64,000 nucleotides of DNA from Xiphophorus maculatus (taxonomy: Eukaryota; Chordata; Actinopteri; Cyprinodontiformes; Poeciliidae): the NCBI RefSeq assembly GCF_002775205.1, contig NC_036445.1, positions 4,236,802 to 4,300,801 on the forward strand. Reading direction: 5' to 3'. The notes below the pieces were generated by a model. That model did no database searches, was not told where the DNA came from, and was given only the letters and a program-made list of their open reading frames with translations. This document shows, in pieces, positions 52,621-64,000 of the stretch. The translations under genes were made by a program, and so were the position numbers. How positions within the stretch are numbered: the first letter of the stretch is position 1; the number at the start of each line of letters is the position of its first letter.

Positions 52621-55600
52621 ATGTCGTGGATACGAGAAGGTGAATTAAATCTGCTGGAAAAGATTTCTGCTAATATTCTCATGGTAAGTGTGTGTATCTG
52701 CTCAGTCTGTGATTGTAAATCTCGCACATTTTTCTCATTTTTAAATTTTTTGAATAAAGTAAGCATAACTTACTTATTTTATTCTAAAAGATTATATAGC
52801 CCTTTAGGGATCCCTAAAGATATATATAATCCCTGAAGAATGTTGGAAAACACTTATAAATACTATCTTGCATTATGTTGTTTTACTTTGTTGCAGCTAG
52901 AAATGTCATGATTTATATGTAAGTTTGGTCACCCAGAATAGAAATAATTGATCTGACCGTCCAATATTTACTCCAGAATTAACATTGAATAAAGTTCATG
53001 GAAAAAAAAACTCCATATATTTTAATTTTGCAATCCTCTTTTGAATATGACACACTTTGATTGATTTTAAGTTATAAAACTTGTGCGAACCATGACTGCT
53101 GCAAGTGCAGCCTTAGGCAAGAGATGTAATTTCATCTTTTGGTATCTTTACAATGACATGTTTGTTTTTACACAAAATGTGCTTTTGTCAGTCCAAGGAA
53201 AAGTCAGTAATTTAAACCATTAGTAGCTATGGTTTTCTCTCTCTGATCCATAAAATGGCAACAGCAAATATGTGCAACCCTGTCTGAAGTATGAAAACAC
53301 TTGTAGTAATAGCCTGGTAATGTCCAGGCCACATCATAAATACTGTAGGCAAGATTTCAAACTATTTCATCCAACAGTTCTAAATACTTTGATCACTTCT
53401 AAGAGTATAGTTAAAGTAATTGTTTTTTTCCCTGTTTTCCTCCTTTTCTCTCTGCTTTTTGGTCCTGCCCTACATCCACGAAGCCTCTATTTTAACTCTT
53501 TAGGAATTTGGGGTCATAGTTCAAGTGTTATGCCAATCAGCAGCATCAGTTGTAAAATGTTGCCATTATAACAACTGTCTAGAGATAAAAAGAAAAGAAT
53601 ATTAAAAGAATATTTCCTGTTGCACAGCATCCAAAACCAAAGAGAATAATTGTCTAAACATGCAACGACTAAATTGAAAAAAATTGAATCGACAAAAAGA
53701 ACAAATCAACAAAACATAGCAGAGTTACCCCAACATGCTGCCACTGAGTGGTGCAATGCTATTAACTTAAAAATATATTTCAATAATAGAAAATAATCAG
53801 GTGAACTGAAGATGTCTTTTTTAAATTTATTCATTTTTAGTTTTGCCTTTTCTTTATGAAAACCGTTTGTATTTGCCTAATTTCCTTTCTTTAGCCCAGA
53901 GGCCATTTCACATATTGCAATACTATGCAGGCTCGTATAGTTTGCCTTTGCTCCAGTAACACATTCTGCAAGTCCTATCCCCAAGGACCTTTTGAACTTT
54001 GTGCAATATCTGTTTAAGTAAACCCCCCCCCCCCCAGATATTTCTGTCATGGTTAGAACAGACTCTCAACCTCAGACCATTACTGAAATCCAAAGAATTT
54101 CAGTAATGGAAATTACTTCATCCAATTGTTTCATCCAAATGTCTAAATATCTCTGGGACAGTTTTTTTTTTTAATTCTAAGATATCTAAGAAGGGACTCT
54201 TATTGAACCTTATGACATTGGATTTAAAAGTTTACTTTTGTTTTATGTTTTTGGGTCAACAAAGCTAAAATACTTCCAGTTCAGACCAGTTCATGTCTTG
54301 CCAAATTAGATGCCAATTTTTGCTAGTTTCAGGCAATTAACTCAAAAAAAGAAAAGATTCATATTAGGCCATGAATAGACACTTGGTCCACATTAAATGT
54401 TCCTGGGCAAAGTGGTTTATTTTCTACTACATCGTGAATAAAATGGCAACATTAAAATGATTCCACTGCTCATCGTTGTGTTTCCCAGTCAGGACCGATG
54501 CCCAAACACGTGGCCTTCATTATGGATGGTAATCGACGTTTTGCACGTAAGAAAAAGCTGGAACGCCATGATGGCCATATGCAGGGATTCAACAAGCTGG
54601 CAGAGGTCGGTTTTTGTAGTTTATTTCAGAAAACACATTGCTTCAGCACATATTTAAATTGTTCATGCAAGTTTTACTCATTCCCCGTTATTTTCTGAAC
54701 CAGACCTTACGTTGGTGCAAACACCTCAACATCCCAGAAGTGACAGTGTACGCCTTCAGCATTGAGAACTTCAAACGGTCTAAAGAGGAGGTGGATGGGC
54801 TGCTGGATCTTGCCAGACAGAAGTTCGAGAGGCTGTTGGAAGAACAGTGAGATGAAAACGAAACATTTCCAATGTGCTGTTAGTGACAGAGTGACATTAG
54901 GACATCATATGATTCACAGCTTCCTCAAATGACTTTTAGATCGGTAGTGTGTCTTTTCAACCAAAGATTTTTTTGCTGTGTGTGTGTTGTAATGCTCTCA
55001 GCCAATATGGACCAGGTTAAATTAAATGAAATTCTGAAATTAATTTGGATAAAAATGTGTTTCCCTGAAGCCAGAACTCACTCCTGCTGTGGGTGTTTGA
55101 TAAGCCGAGGACTAATGTCAGGATGACCAAGACAAATATGGCTTGACTGAACATGGGGGCTGCTGTTGCCATTCACAGATATTGACTCTCATGAAATGCC
55201 AGAATGTGGGCTTGACAATTTTTTTATTTAGATGGTTAATTTTTCAGATTTCTCACTCTTTCAAAAAGCAGACCTTTTCATTCACTTCTGTGATTCTTGT
55301 TAAATGTATTTGTTTGCTCAATGTTTTTATCAGCTTAGATGTTTTTCTTTGTAAGGATTTCTGAATTTAGTATTTTATTCACAATGGAACCACGGGTATT
55401 TGAGTGTTTTTATGGGTTCTGACGCGTGCAAAAAAAGTCTTACTTAATTGTAAGGTGTATGTATGTTTGTCGGACGCAGCTTTCTGCTATATTTCGCAAG
55501 TTACATTTGGTTCTCAGCAAATCAACAAGCACATTGCAGCCCAGTTCAGCAAAACATGAGTATCATTTTAGAAATTAGCTCAATTAGCAATTGAAGAAAT

Positions 55601-58600
55601 TAAAAGCAATATTTGGTATTTTGGCTGCAGTCTTATGACAATAAAATTAGAAATACACCCATTATGGTGTTGTGGAAAATTTCCATTTTTCTTTTATTAT
55701 TTAAATTATAATTATTTAATGTTTTGAACTGACAATATGTTCCTGATTGTTTTGGTGCAAACTACTATTTGCACTGTAAGTTGATGAGAAAATATTTACT
55801 AGACCCACTGGTGTGAGTTTAGAGGGGCTTGTTGTAGGTTGAAAAGTTTTAAGACATCTGATATATATTGTTTACATTATGCAGATGTTTCCCCTTTCTC
55901 TGACATTGTTATAATAATTTTATCAGCATTTAAAAAATACCTACATAAAATTAACCAGCTTTCCACATGTGACATCTGACTGTGATATCCAGGCAGCCAT
56001 TTCTGCTCTTTGTGTTAATTTTCTTGCTTCCCTTTTTTGTATCTTCCTCTCCTCTCAATGCCTCTTTTTGTTTTTCAGGGAAAATCTGGAAAAACATGGT
56101 GTTTGTATCCGGGTGCTGGGTGACTTGAATATGCTGCCGTTAGACCTTCAACAAGTTATTGCCAAAGCTGTGGTAATGACAAAGAACCACAATAAGTATG
56201 CCTCAACTATTTTTACTTCATTTATTATTAAATCACACTTTGTAAAGATGTTATAAATGACTTTGACAAATGAAACTTTTGTTTTCCAGATGTTTTCTCA
56301 ATGTGTGCTTTGCCTATACGTCAAGATATGAAATCACCAATGCAGTCAGAGAAATGGCTTGGGGAGTGGAGCAGGGCCTGATCAAAGCAAGGTGAGCAAT
56401 GCACCAGACACTTGTGGGTTAATCTTGTCAATGCTACATGTTTAATAGCATTTGGAAAGATAATCCAGGAAGCTGTGGCTTTAACAAGCTGCTTTTGTTT
56501 CTGTTATACTCAGCGATGTTTCGGAGGCGTTGCTAAGCGAGTGCCTGTACAGCAATAACTCTCCCAATCCCGATTTGCTCATCCGCACCTCAGGAGAGGT
56601 GCGCCTCAGCGACTTTCTCCTGTGGCAGGTATGGGAGTAAAGTGATCAGTATTCTATGGGTTTTTGGAGATTATGTGACACACCTGAATTGACATGAAGC
56701 AATTTACAAACTTGACGAAAACCTGTATTGTTTATTGCTGCTGCTGAATGAGAAAGTTGTAACCAGCAGTTAGGCATGTATTTCAGGTTCTGTAGCTGAA
56801 AACGTGTTTTCACAGGCAAACAAAATACAACAGGAAGCTGCTGCTGCATTCTGAATCAGACCTACTAATTTTTAAAGAGCTAAAATTAAAACATTTGTAT
56901 AACATTTGGTGCTGGTGAGAAGTCATCATAGGGATAGTTATTTTACTTTGGATTTAAACACATATTTGAACTATTTTAGGGTGATTATACAATTAAAAGA
57001 AATTAAAAAAACTTTCATTTGTTTTGAGAAGAATATTCCATAAACTCAATTGTAGCTTCTTTTTTTCTATTCTTAAGCACATTTGTTAAACATTTTTGTG
57101 AGACAAACCTGAACAATTTAATGGTAGTCCAGGTTCTTTTTATTCAAAACAGCCCTGTAGCCTGGTGCTACCACCCCCCTTCTTCACAGTTGGTACAGTG
57201 TTCTCAGGTCTTAAAGCCTTACTTTGACTCCCCCAACTAGACTTCTTGTCATTTTGGGCAAACAGCTTAATCTCTTTCTCATCTTACCATTAAACCTTTG
57301 TCTTGAAGACATTTGGCTTGTTCATTTGACCAGTGGCAAAACTCCAGTCACACATAAAGATTTTGTTTTTGGAGAAGGCGCTTCCTTCTTAATTGATTTC
57401 TTTCCATGGAGATGATGAACTCACATCACGGTGTACAGACACACTTGTGTTGAAGCTTTTTCTAGTTTATTATATTGAACCTTGGTGGTTCCAGAATTGT
57501 TTTTAATAATTCTTGTCAATGTCTTTTAATTGAGAATAATACTTTGAGTCAGTGTCTTAAACTTGGACACAATTGGGTATCTATGTATAATTCTGCATTG
57601 ATTGGAGAAAATCCACAATAAGTTGAAATCTTTTCAATCATTTAAGTTGTTTTGTAAACATTACACCCTAAACATAGAACAGTTTTGGTGGTCTTCAAAG
57701 CCCTTAAGTAGAGAAATCTATATCCATACAGCACCTATACAGAAATGGTGCTGTATATTTTAAAAACATTTACTATGTTCATGTAAGAAGTTTAGTCTTT
57801 ATTGTTTCTGAAGATGTAAATTAGTTGCCTTATTTAATGCTAGAAACATTTAAAACACATTCAACTGAAACTGATTTTTAACTACTTTTTAAATATAACC
57901 AGGAATGTCACCAGGAAAGCATTATAAGGAATGTTACTCAACATCTTTAGATTGCCACTTAACAGTGAATGCTTTCAGTGCTGTATTAAAGCATTAATTT
58001 CAGTTTAATGCTGCAAGCAAGCAAGGTTAGGTTTTATACCAAATGCCAAACAATATAACTTTTGAAAAAGCATCAAAAGCATACTTCTGAGAAAGCATCA
58101 GTTGATGAACAATTTAAATGAATTACCTTTTTTTTTATATGTTTCCCTTCTCTCCAGACATCCCATTCCTGCCTAGTGTTTCAGTCGGTTCTGTGGCCAG
58201 AATACTCCTTCTGGAACCTGTGTGAAGCTATAGTCCAGTACCAGTTAAATCATAAATCCATCCAGGTAATTCCTCATGTTGCACACAATGTGTTTTTGAC
58301 TTGATGAGAAATGTGGCTTCGAAATGAGATTGCAGGAAGAGAAGCAAAAGAACAGGGACATTTTGGTATCGTTACAGAATTTCTGTTAAAGCATATTAAC
58401 ACCCCTTTTCCCTGGGTGATGTTGATGAAGTACTATCACCAAGAGTCAGATAGTGGAGGTGGAACAACACCTTTCACGTCACTTGGTGCCTAAGCAGATG
58501 GAGAGATCAATAAGTCAGACTGACTCCTGTCTCATCAATGACACTCAAATATTCACTCAAATATTCACCAGCACATCAGGATTCAGGTTTTGCATCTGAC

Positions 58601-59711
58601 TCCCCACTTTGTTGGATGGATGGGATGATCTTAGCTGTCAGCTTGTGGCTGGATGCAGCAATGTGGTTAGAGAGTTAGTCTCAAATAAAAACAGCTGTCT
58701 AATACTCATGAGTTTATGTACTTGTATGTATTTATATGAGAGCAACATCACACAGAATTCTAGAGATTCCTAGTAAGTTCTCTATCTATAAATCTGCTGT
58801 GGTGGAATAACCATCTGACCTGGTAGTTTAACACGTGTGTTGAATATCGTGTTTTAATATATATAACACCTGACCCCGCACTTTTAATTATTCTTTTGTA
58901 ATCTTTATTTATACAGATTCAAGGCTTGAGGTCTCATTTTCAAGAGATGTTTATGCCATCATGTAGTATATTCTTAGACTCATTGAAAAAGGGCTTTGCA
59001 AACACGATTGCAATTTTCTAACATTGATTTTAACACATTGTCACATCTGAATTATAACAAAAATAACAGGCACCTTAAATTTATAATAAAAATAGTGTAC
59101 AATTTTTTACATTGTAAAAAGGTGATGAAACTGACTTAAACAACTTTGTGGTGCTAAATAGGCGGATAATCTGTTATCAGACTATCTTGAAAGACATATT
59201 GAGACCTTTCTAATTCCTGGATGTTTTTCAGAAAAAAATATTAAACTGTTTATTTGCAGTGGAAATTATCACCCGTCCTGTTTGATGTTTTATTTTCAAG
59301 CCATTTAATTTTGTACATGAAGACTGTCTGCACTGCAATAATACTAGAGGCAGGTAAAAAATGACGACCTTTGGCTCGTGACAGTTTGAAATGATTATTT
59401 TGACCTGATCATGGGGGCAAATCCTACGTCTTTACTAAATCCAGGATTTTGTTTTTGATATGTTGCAGAAAGCCAGAGAGCTCCATCGAGAAGAACAGGC
59501 CCTCCAGCAGCTGGAGGCAGATTGTGCCTGCATAGCAGAGCACCTGCAGCATCAGGGGAACGGAAAGCCAGCCGATGCCCAAAGAAGACAAGAGGCACTG
59601 CAGCACTACACTGTCACCCGGGAAGAGCGAGTTCAGGACTTCCTGCAAGCACTGAAGCACAAGAGAGACACTTTCTTTACTAACTTATGCAGTGAAACCG
59701 TCCTAACCTAG
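52621..59711 (+). CDS. dhdds: Dehydrodolichyl diphosphate synthase subunit (335 aa)
   Basis: Catalytic subunit of the cis-prenyltransferase that, with NUS1/NgBR at the ER membrane, extends farnesyl diphosphate with isopentenyl diphosphate to the polyprenyl chain of dolichol, the N-glycosylation sugar carrier. Exons: 52621-52683, 54489-54605, 54704-54846, 56079-56195, 56290-56391, 56514-56628, 58158-58265, 59469-59711. They total 1,008 bases in one frame with GT-AG borders; human DHDDS has 333 residues. The start [20 protein letters not shown] matches the human N-terminal helix. Visible motifs are the diphosphate-binding MDGNRR (D34-R38), K42 (the site of a known human retinal-disease mutation) conserved, [20 protein letters not shown], and [17 protein letters not shown] with R205 and R211. 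The C-terminal exon is charged and helical. The start is preceded by an 18-base untranslated part of exon 2 (from 52603). Confidence 0.97.
52684..54488 (+). other. dhdds intron after the first coding exon
   Basis: A 1.8-kb AT-rich intron with a C homopolymer near 54021-54035. No transposon end or RNA gene recognised. Confidence 0.7.
54847..56078 (+). other. dhdds intron after the third coding exon
   Basis: A 1.2-kb AT-rich intron. Nothing beyond splice signals recognised. Confidence 0.7.
56629..58157 (+). other. dhdds intron after the sixth coding exon
   Basis: A 1.5-kb intron. A decayed antisense Tc1-like fragment is recognised near 57105-57450. The rest is AT-rich with nothing else identified. 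Confidence 0.7.
57105..57450 (-). mobile_element. Decayed Tc1-like fragment, antisense
   Basis: The words AGCCCTGTAGCCTGGTGCTA and CCCTTCTTCACAGTTGGTAC correspond to the reverse strand of a conserved part of Tc1-like transposase genes in fish. The following sequence (GACCAGTGGCAAAACTCCAG) also fits. The frame is destroyed. Confidence 0.45.
58266..59468 (+). other. dhdds last intron
   Basis: A 1.2-kb AT-rich intron. No repeat or other gene recognised. Confidence 0.7.
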
Positions 59712-60129
59712 GAAAGTTTTAAGGAACTAATCTATAGGTGTAGTAGGAATAAAACACCTCCAGTCGTTTTCCCAAAATCACTTCCGAGGACCAAGGAAGC
59801 ACAAACGGCGATTGGAGGTGGTTTTATGTCGTTGCTGATTTGTATAAAACAAGAGGACAATGTTTACCCCTATGGGGCTGTAGACTAATGGTTATATATT
59901 TATGATTGTAGATTTGCAAAAATCTAACATGCGGAAATGTCTGGTCAAGATGTAGTAAAATAGTTGTGCAAACTGTCTGTGAAATGCATGTCGATTGAAA
60001 AGTCAAAGGTGAGTGAAAGCCACTGTTCTCTCCAGCACCTAATGCAGTTCGGTATTTTTGTTGCTGAAAGTGTTGTTTGTCGAGTGTGTTTTTTTAAAGA
60101 CAACTATATTTTGACCAGCTTTCTCAAAC

Positions 60130-60135
60130 AATAAA
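60130..60135 (+). terminator. dhdds polyadenylation signal (AATAAA)
   Basis: Canonical hexamer 419 bases past the dhdds stop, in AT-rich sequence. The Tc1-like remnant begins shortly after it, so this is the natural 3' end. Confidence 0.65.
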
Positions 60136-60177
60136 TTGAGAACTATACTGTATATGAAAAACTTGATTATTTTATTT

Positions 60178-61000
60178 GAGGATTTTAGCCATTCTTTTCA
60201 GCTTCATTTCCTTTGGACTGTTTTCCATTTTGTCAAGTTACAACCATTTCAGTGTATTTGTCAACAGAAAGTAATGTTTATTTGAGGAAAGAAAAGAAAA
60301 TGCAAGTCCTGTCTAAACTCGTGAAGAGGTGTAGAACAGGATTATGTTATGAAACAATAATCCAGCCTTTCAGCATCTAACAGGGAAATTCAACTGCAAA
60401 TGTGAATCTCTGCAGCTCCTCCAGAGTTGAGCCCTCCACAAACTTGCAGTTCAATACTAAGAAATGTGGAAGAAATTGATCTGGTCAGATGAGACTAAAA
60501 TTTAGTGTTTTATCTAGCTATAAAAATGCTGTGCATCACTTTGAACATGCCACATCCACAGGAAAACAGTGGTGGCAGCAACATGCTGTACCAATAAGTT
60601 TCTTCAGCAGGGATGACGATGATTGCCAGAATTGCTTAAAAGATGATTGATGCTTAAGAATTAGTAGTATAGAAGAAAACTAGAAAGACTAGAGTGTGGA
60701 ACTGATGTTTGTCATACAAAAAGGGCAACAAGAAGCAGAAGGAGCTGCAATGGAATAGTTTGACAGATTTTACAGAGAAAAATGGTTACAAATGTCAGTG
60801 TCGGAGTATTAAAGCCTTTAGTGTCCTTTAAAGCCTAAAGGAGACATACCTCAAACGAAGAACAGCTGAGAGGTGGTTTCATGCCTCACTTATGTTTTTG
60901 TAAAATTTTTAAAAAACATTTTATTCTTTGTGTTGGTCTATGTCAAAAGTTCCCAATAACATGCAATGAAGTTTTAATATAAAAGGCAGAATAAGGAAGT
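60178..61000 (+). mobile_element. Decayed Tc1-like transposon between dhdds and the HMGN gene
   Basis: Ordered words match a common fish Tc1-like transposase gene: GATCTGGTCAGATGAGACTA (reads Trp-Ser-Asp-Glu-Thr, the DDE-domain WSDE motif, then a stop), CAGTGGTGGCAGCAACATGC, TTTCTTCAGCAGGGATGACG and CTGCAATGGAATAGTTTGAC. The 3' end carries the inverted tip sequence (TTTGTGTTGGTCTATGTCAA). Stops and indels abolish coding. Confidence 0.8.
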
Positions 61001-61119
61001 TAGAATATAAGTGTATTTTTAAACCCGTAATTCATCAGCAACATGTAGTAAACGCCATTTTCATTATACGTTTATTTTTTCGATAAGAACCTAATTCAGT
61101 CGAAACCACCGGCACAGCA

Positions 61120-61415
61120 CCCCCCTGAGGCGAAGGTCAGACTTTCACCAGTTCGCTTCCTGCCTCTTTAACAAGTGGGAGGTCCCTGGAACCACGTGTC
61201 ACGTTTCTGTCCAATGACAAACGTCGAAATAGAAAACTGGTTCAAACCGGTTTCGTTCTTATATTTCACTGTATAAACTACAAAAACATTCGTTTCTATT
61301 ATACATTCGCCATTTTACACTGAGACTGCAGGGTCGACGTGTGACATCTCTTCGAAAAAAAGCTTGTTTTTGCGGCTGTATTTTTTCAGCTTTCTTTTGA
61401 CTTCCAGCCAATACC
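61120..61415 (+). promoter_or_regulatory. Promoter and 5' UTR of the HMGN-like gene
   Basis: It contains CACGTG (61193-61198), CCAAT (61211-61215) and CpG words, with a TATAAAC near 61272. The 5' UTR continues to the ATG at 61416, which has the favourable context ACCATGG. The start of transcription, perhaps near 61300, is inferred. Confidence 0.5.
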
Positions 61416-63663
61416 ATGGGAAAAGCAAAGGTAGGATTTTTATTTTTATTATATTTAGTTTTTTTGAGTCTTCTTGTAGGATTCGTGACGGTGTCTTGAG
61501 GTTAACGTTAGGCTGCATTTATTTTTTTCTGCATCAGAGGAACGTCATCATCTCTAACAAACGTTATAGCAATGGCGGACGGGCAGCAGAGACCTGTTCA
61601 AGCATCGTCTTAGTCGTCGAAAATTAAAGTGTTGGTCGTCGATAAATGCCTAAAATATTCACCAACTGGTTTTAAAAGCTCAGACGGTGTAGATATAATT
61701 GAATTTACTTGTAGTCAGGCTCGGACTACATTATCTTCTGACATTGCGCTGTGGTGATTAAATCCTGTCATCGTCTGCCTTTTTCCCTCTCTGTGGCAGT
61801 AGGCTGGGCAAAAAAAAAATTGACAGGTTGCACCCAAAGACCAACTTTTCATGCACCGAGTTACGCTATTATTTCGTAATCACAACAATAGGAATCAAAA
61901 CGGTCAATATATATTTGTGCAAATATACATTTTGGGTGGTTGGTTGAGTTTTAAGATGCTTTTAGCAACCTGCAAATTTGAGGAAGGAGTGGGGGAGGGT
62001 AAATGAAAATGATAAATTTTCATCTGTTTTTAATGATTAAATTGCCCTACCATCCTGCATAGAGATTCAACAATGTTGTAAATTTTCATCTGTTAGTTGA
62101 ATTTGATCATCAATGTATGCAAATCATCAATTGCGCCCTTTATATTAGACAATGCGTATTAGTAATTTACCCAAATCCATCTCTAAAGAACGTGTAGCAA
62201 AATATTGATCTAAATAGAGACGTAGTTTTGCTATTTTTAACTGAACTATGGAAAATTTTATGGTTTTCTTAAAAATATTTAATTTAATCGCCATAGTATG
62301 TTAATAACTACTTATGAGAACTACTAAGATTCGCGGTTAAAAACAAAAACATCTAAATTGTATTTGTGATTTGCTCTGCAGATTCGTTTTTCCTTGCATT
62401 TCTTGTGTAGCTGCAGATTAGTAAAGTAGTAATCTTATCAGTTTCCCCCTGCAGCTGTCCGTAGGCGCGCACTGATACAAAACAAAGGAAGCTGTCAGGG
62501 CGCCAAAGCGCTGTCATGGTGACAGGACAGCCCAAGTTTGAATTCAAAAATGCGCGGGAAGTCCTTTGTGACTTTCAAGTTCAGCAGCTCGTTACAAATT
62601 AACTGTGTGCACTTTGATTTAAGTTTCCTCTGATTGTTTTTTTTTCTGATAATAAAATTGATGTACAGCTGGAGTTCATGTAGTTTGAAGATGATTTTGC
62701 TGTCGGAATGTTAATACTCCGCTTTTGTTTCTTTTTTTTTCTTACAGCAAACCGTTCCCCCTGAGGTTTGTCTCTTCTACTTTATGCTTTATTTTAGTTT
62801 GTTTTATTGTTTTCTTTTTTGACAAACTATTTGACTTTTTTTTGTTTTTCATATTTAAATGAATTAAAACTCCTTTATGTATTTAAACTTTAAATATATC
62901 TTTTGTCTGTAGCAAAGAAGAACCTCCCCACGACTGGCACTGGTAAGATTTTATCTCGGATAGCTGTTGTACCGCATGTTTTTTTCTTGCCCATACTGTT
63001 TAAAGCTTTTGCACAAAAAATCTCCATGTGAAATTGTCAAAATAGTAACAAGCTTTTTATGGAATAATAGGAGCCTTCTGAAGGGTGATTATCTGTATAA
63101 ACTAGTTTTCCTTTCTTTCCAGTCATAATTTTTTATTTATTTTTTTTCAGAAACCGAAGGCAGCCCCAGTGGAGACTAAGAAAAAAGCTGCTCCAAAGGT
63201 AAGTAATTTCATAGCATATAGTTTTATTGAAGAAAGTAATAAAATATCTTTGATCCAATTAATTTAAAGCGGGGTTTTTATACAGTTGCTGTAAATTTAA
63301 ATTTATTTGCATCTTTGTTTTGCAGAAGGCACCAAAAGCAAAGAAGGCCAAGCCAGCTGAGAATGGGAACACCAAGGCTGAGGTATGTTTCTGTTTTGAG
63401 AAATACCTACCCTAAATTTTATTATTGATAGACGTTCTTTAAACAATGCAGTTATTTTTTGGATAAGATATTAATATAACCCACAAGATTTATTTTGAAT
63501 TAATTTGCTTTTAAGATATTAATAGTTTCACACACTGATTCCTAATGTCGGCCCAGAAGTTGGAGTTTAATTGTTCTGTAGGACAAAGTTGTTTATTCTT
63601 GTTTTTGTTTGTTTGTTTGTTTTTTCTTAGGAGCCAAAGGCTGAAGCCACCGAAACCAAATAA
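61416..63663 (+). CDS. hmgn2: HMGN-family nucleosome-binding protein with atypical core (66 aa)
   Basis: Small basic nuclear protein expected to bind nucleosomes and loosen chromatin. Exons: 61416-61430, 62748-62765, 62913-62942, 63151-63198, 63326-63382, 63631-63663; all GT-AG and all whole codons, ending in TAA. The architecture copies vertebrate HMGN genes: a 15-base first exon (MGKAK against MPKRK), a 30-base exon 3 carrying the nucleosome-binding core, then Lys/Ala/Pro-rich and acidic exons ending PAENGNTKAEEPKAEATETK. At 66 residues it is shorter than human HMGN2 (90). The core reads QRRTSPRLAL rather than the usual PQRRSARLSA. The symbol rests mainly on position: HMGN2 directly follows DHDDS on the same strand in human. 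The HMGN family call is firmer than the HMGN2 call. Confidence 0.75.
61431..62747 (+). other. First intron of the HMGN-like gene
   Basis: A 1.3-kb AT-rich intron. No repeat or RNA gene recognised. Confidence 0.7.
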
Positions 63664-64000
63664 ATAATGGTTGAAGATGTGCTCACTCTGTGTACTTGGT
63701 GATTGTACAGTTTTAAATAAGTATTTTTTACCAAGTTTTATATTACAAATATGTCATTTATAGGTTTGTTCTGGGCTTGCACTCAATGTAACAAGACTTT
63801 GTTTTCACATTCATATCCATTTTTTTGTTATTTTTATCAACTTTAAAATGATTACCGTCCATATCTTGTAGGCGTGGCATTTTAGTTTGTCTAATCTGTT
63901 TTGTTTTTTTGAAACTGCTGATGGATAGATATTTTCAAGTCGGGTTTTGAATCTAATTTTAAACATAAGGCAGCTAAAATGTAGTAAAACTTACAGGAGA
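63664..64000 (+). other. 3' UTR of the HMGN-like gene
   Basis: AT-rich sequence following the stop. An AATAAA overlaps the stop codon (about 63659-63664) but is too early to be the functional signal. No clear canonical hexamer follows before the window ends; AATAAG near 63715 is a weak candidate. Confidence 0.5.

Noticed and set aside
60479..60510. Functional transposase gene after dhdds
   Set aside because: The WSDE-type motif is followed directly by a stop, and the flanks are full of indels: a dead copy.

Overview
This window is vertebrate nuclear DNA and almost certainly from a ray-finned (teleost) fish. The coding sequence is broken into short GT-AG exons. The introns are AT-rich and compact by vertebrate standards, and they carry decayed Tc1-like and hAT-like transposon remnants of kinds common in teleosts. 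The further guess of a spiny-rayed teleost rests only on the look of those repeats.

Four protein genes are present. On the minus strand are two head-to-tail Argonaute genes: ago1, complete with 19 coding exons (48075 down to 30675, 858 codons), and ago3, its first 13 coding exons (24431 down to 60), with the PIWI-coding 3' part beyond the left edge. On the plus strand are dhdds (8 coding exons, 52621-59711, 335 codons) and a small HMGN-type nucleosome-binding protein gene (6 exons, 61416-63663, 66 codons). ago1 upstream of ago3 matches the order in the human AGO4-AGO1-AGO3 cluster, and dhdds followed by an HMGN gene matches human DHDDS-HMGN2. In human the two pairs lie well apart on 1p, and AGO4 rather than DHDDS is upstream of AGO1, so the window seems to span a rearrangement junction at about 48.5-52.2 kb.

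Layout: 1-24.4 kb is ago3 with an 11.5-kb first intron. 24.4-25.25 kb is its CpG-rich promoter and 5' UTR. 25.3-28.1 kb is a transposon-rich gap holding a 1,046-bp foldback element nested in a Tc1-like remnant, plus a hAT-like MITE. 28.1-30.7 kb is the probable ago1 3' UTR, and 30.7-48.1 kb is ago1. 48.05-48.5 kb is its CpG-rich promoter. 48.5-52.2 kb is an intergenic stretch with old repeats. 52.2-60.1 kb is dhdds, followed by a Tc1-like remnant to 61.0 kb and then the HMGN gene.

ago1 and ago3 encode small-RNA-binding proteins of the RNA-induced silencing complex. dhdds makes the long polyprenyl chain of dolichol for N-glycosylation. The HMGN-like protein binds nucleosomes. No functional link between the two pairs is visible.

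The observations most worth following up are the foldback element with a matching 6-bp target duplication, a 120-bp exon nearly identical between ago1 and ago3 that suggests gene conversion, the altered nucleosome-binding core of the HMGN-like protein, a cluster of CRE, AP-1 and RFX-like motifs in an ago1 intron, and several perfect short hairpins that resemble template-switch scars. I saw no previously undescribed gene system. All exon borders were read by eye from splice signals, reading frame and recalled human homologues.
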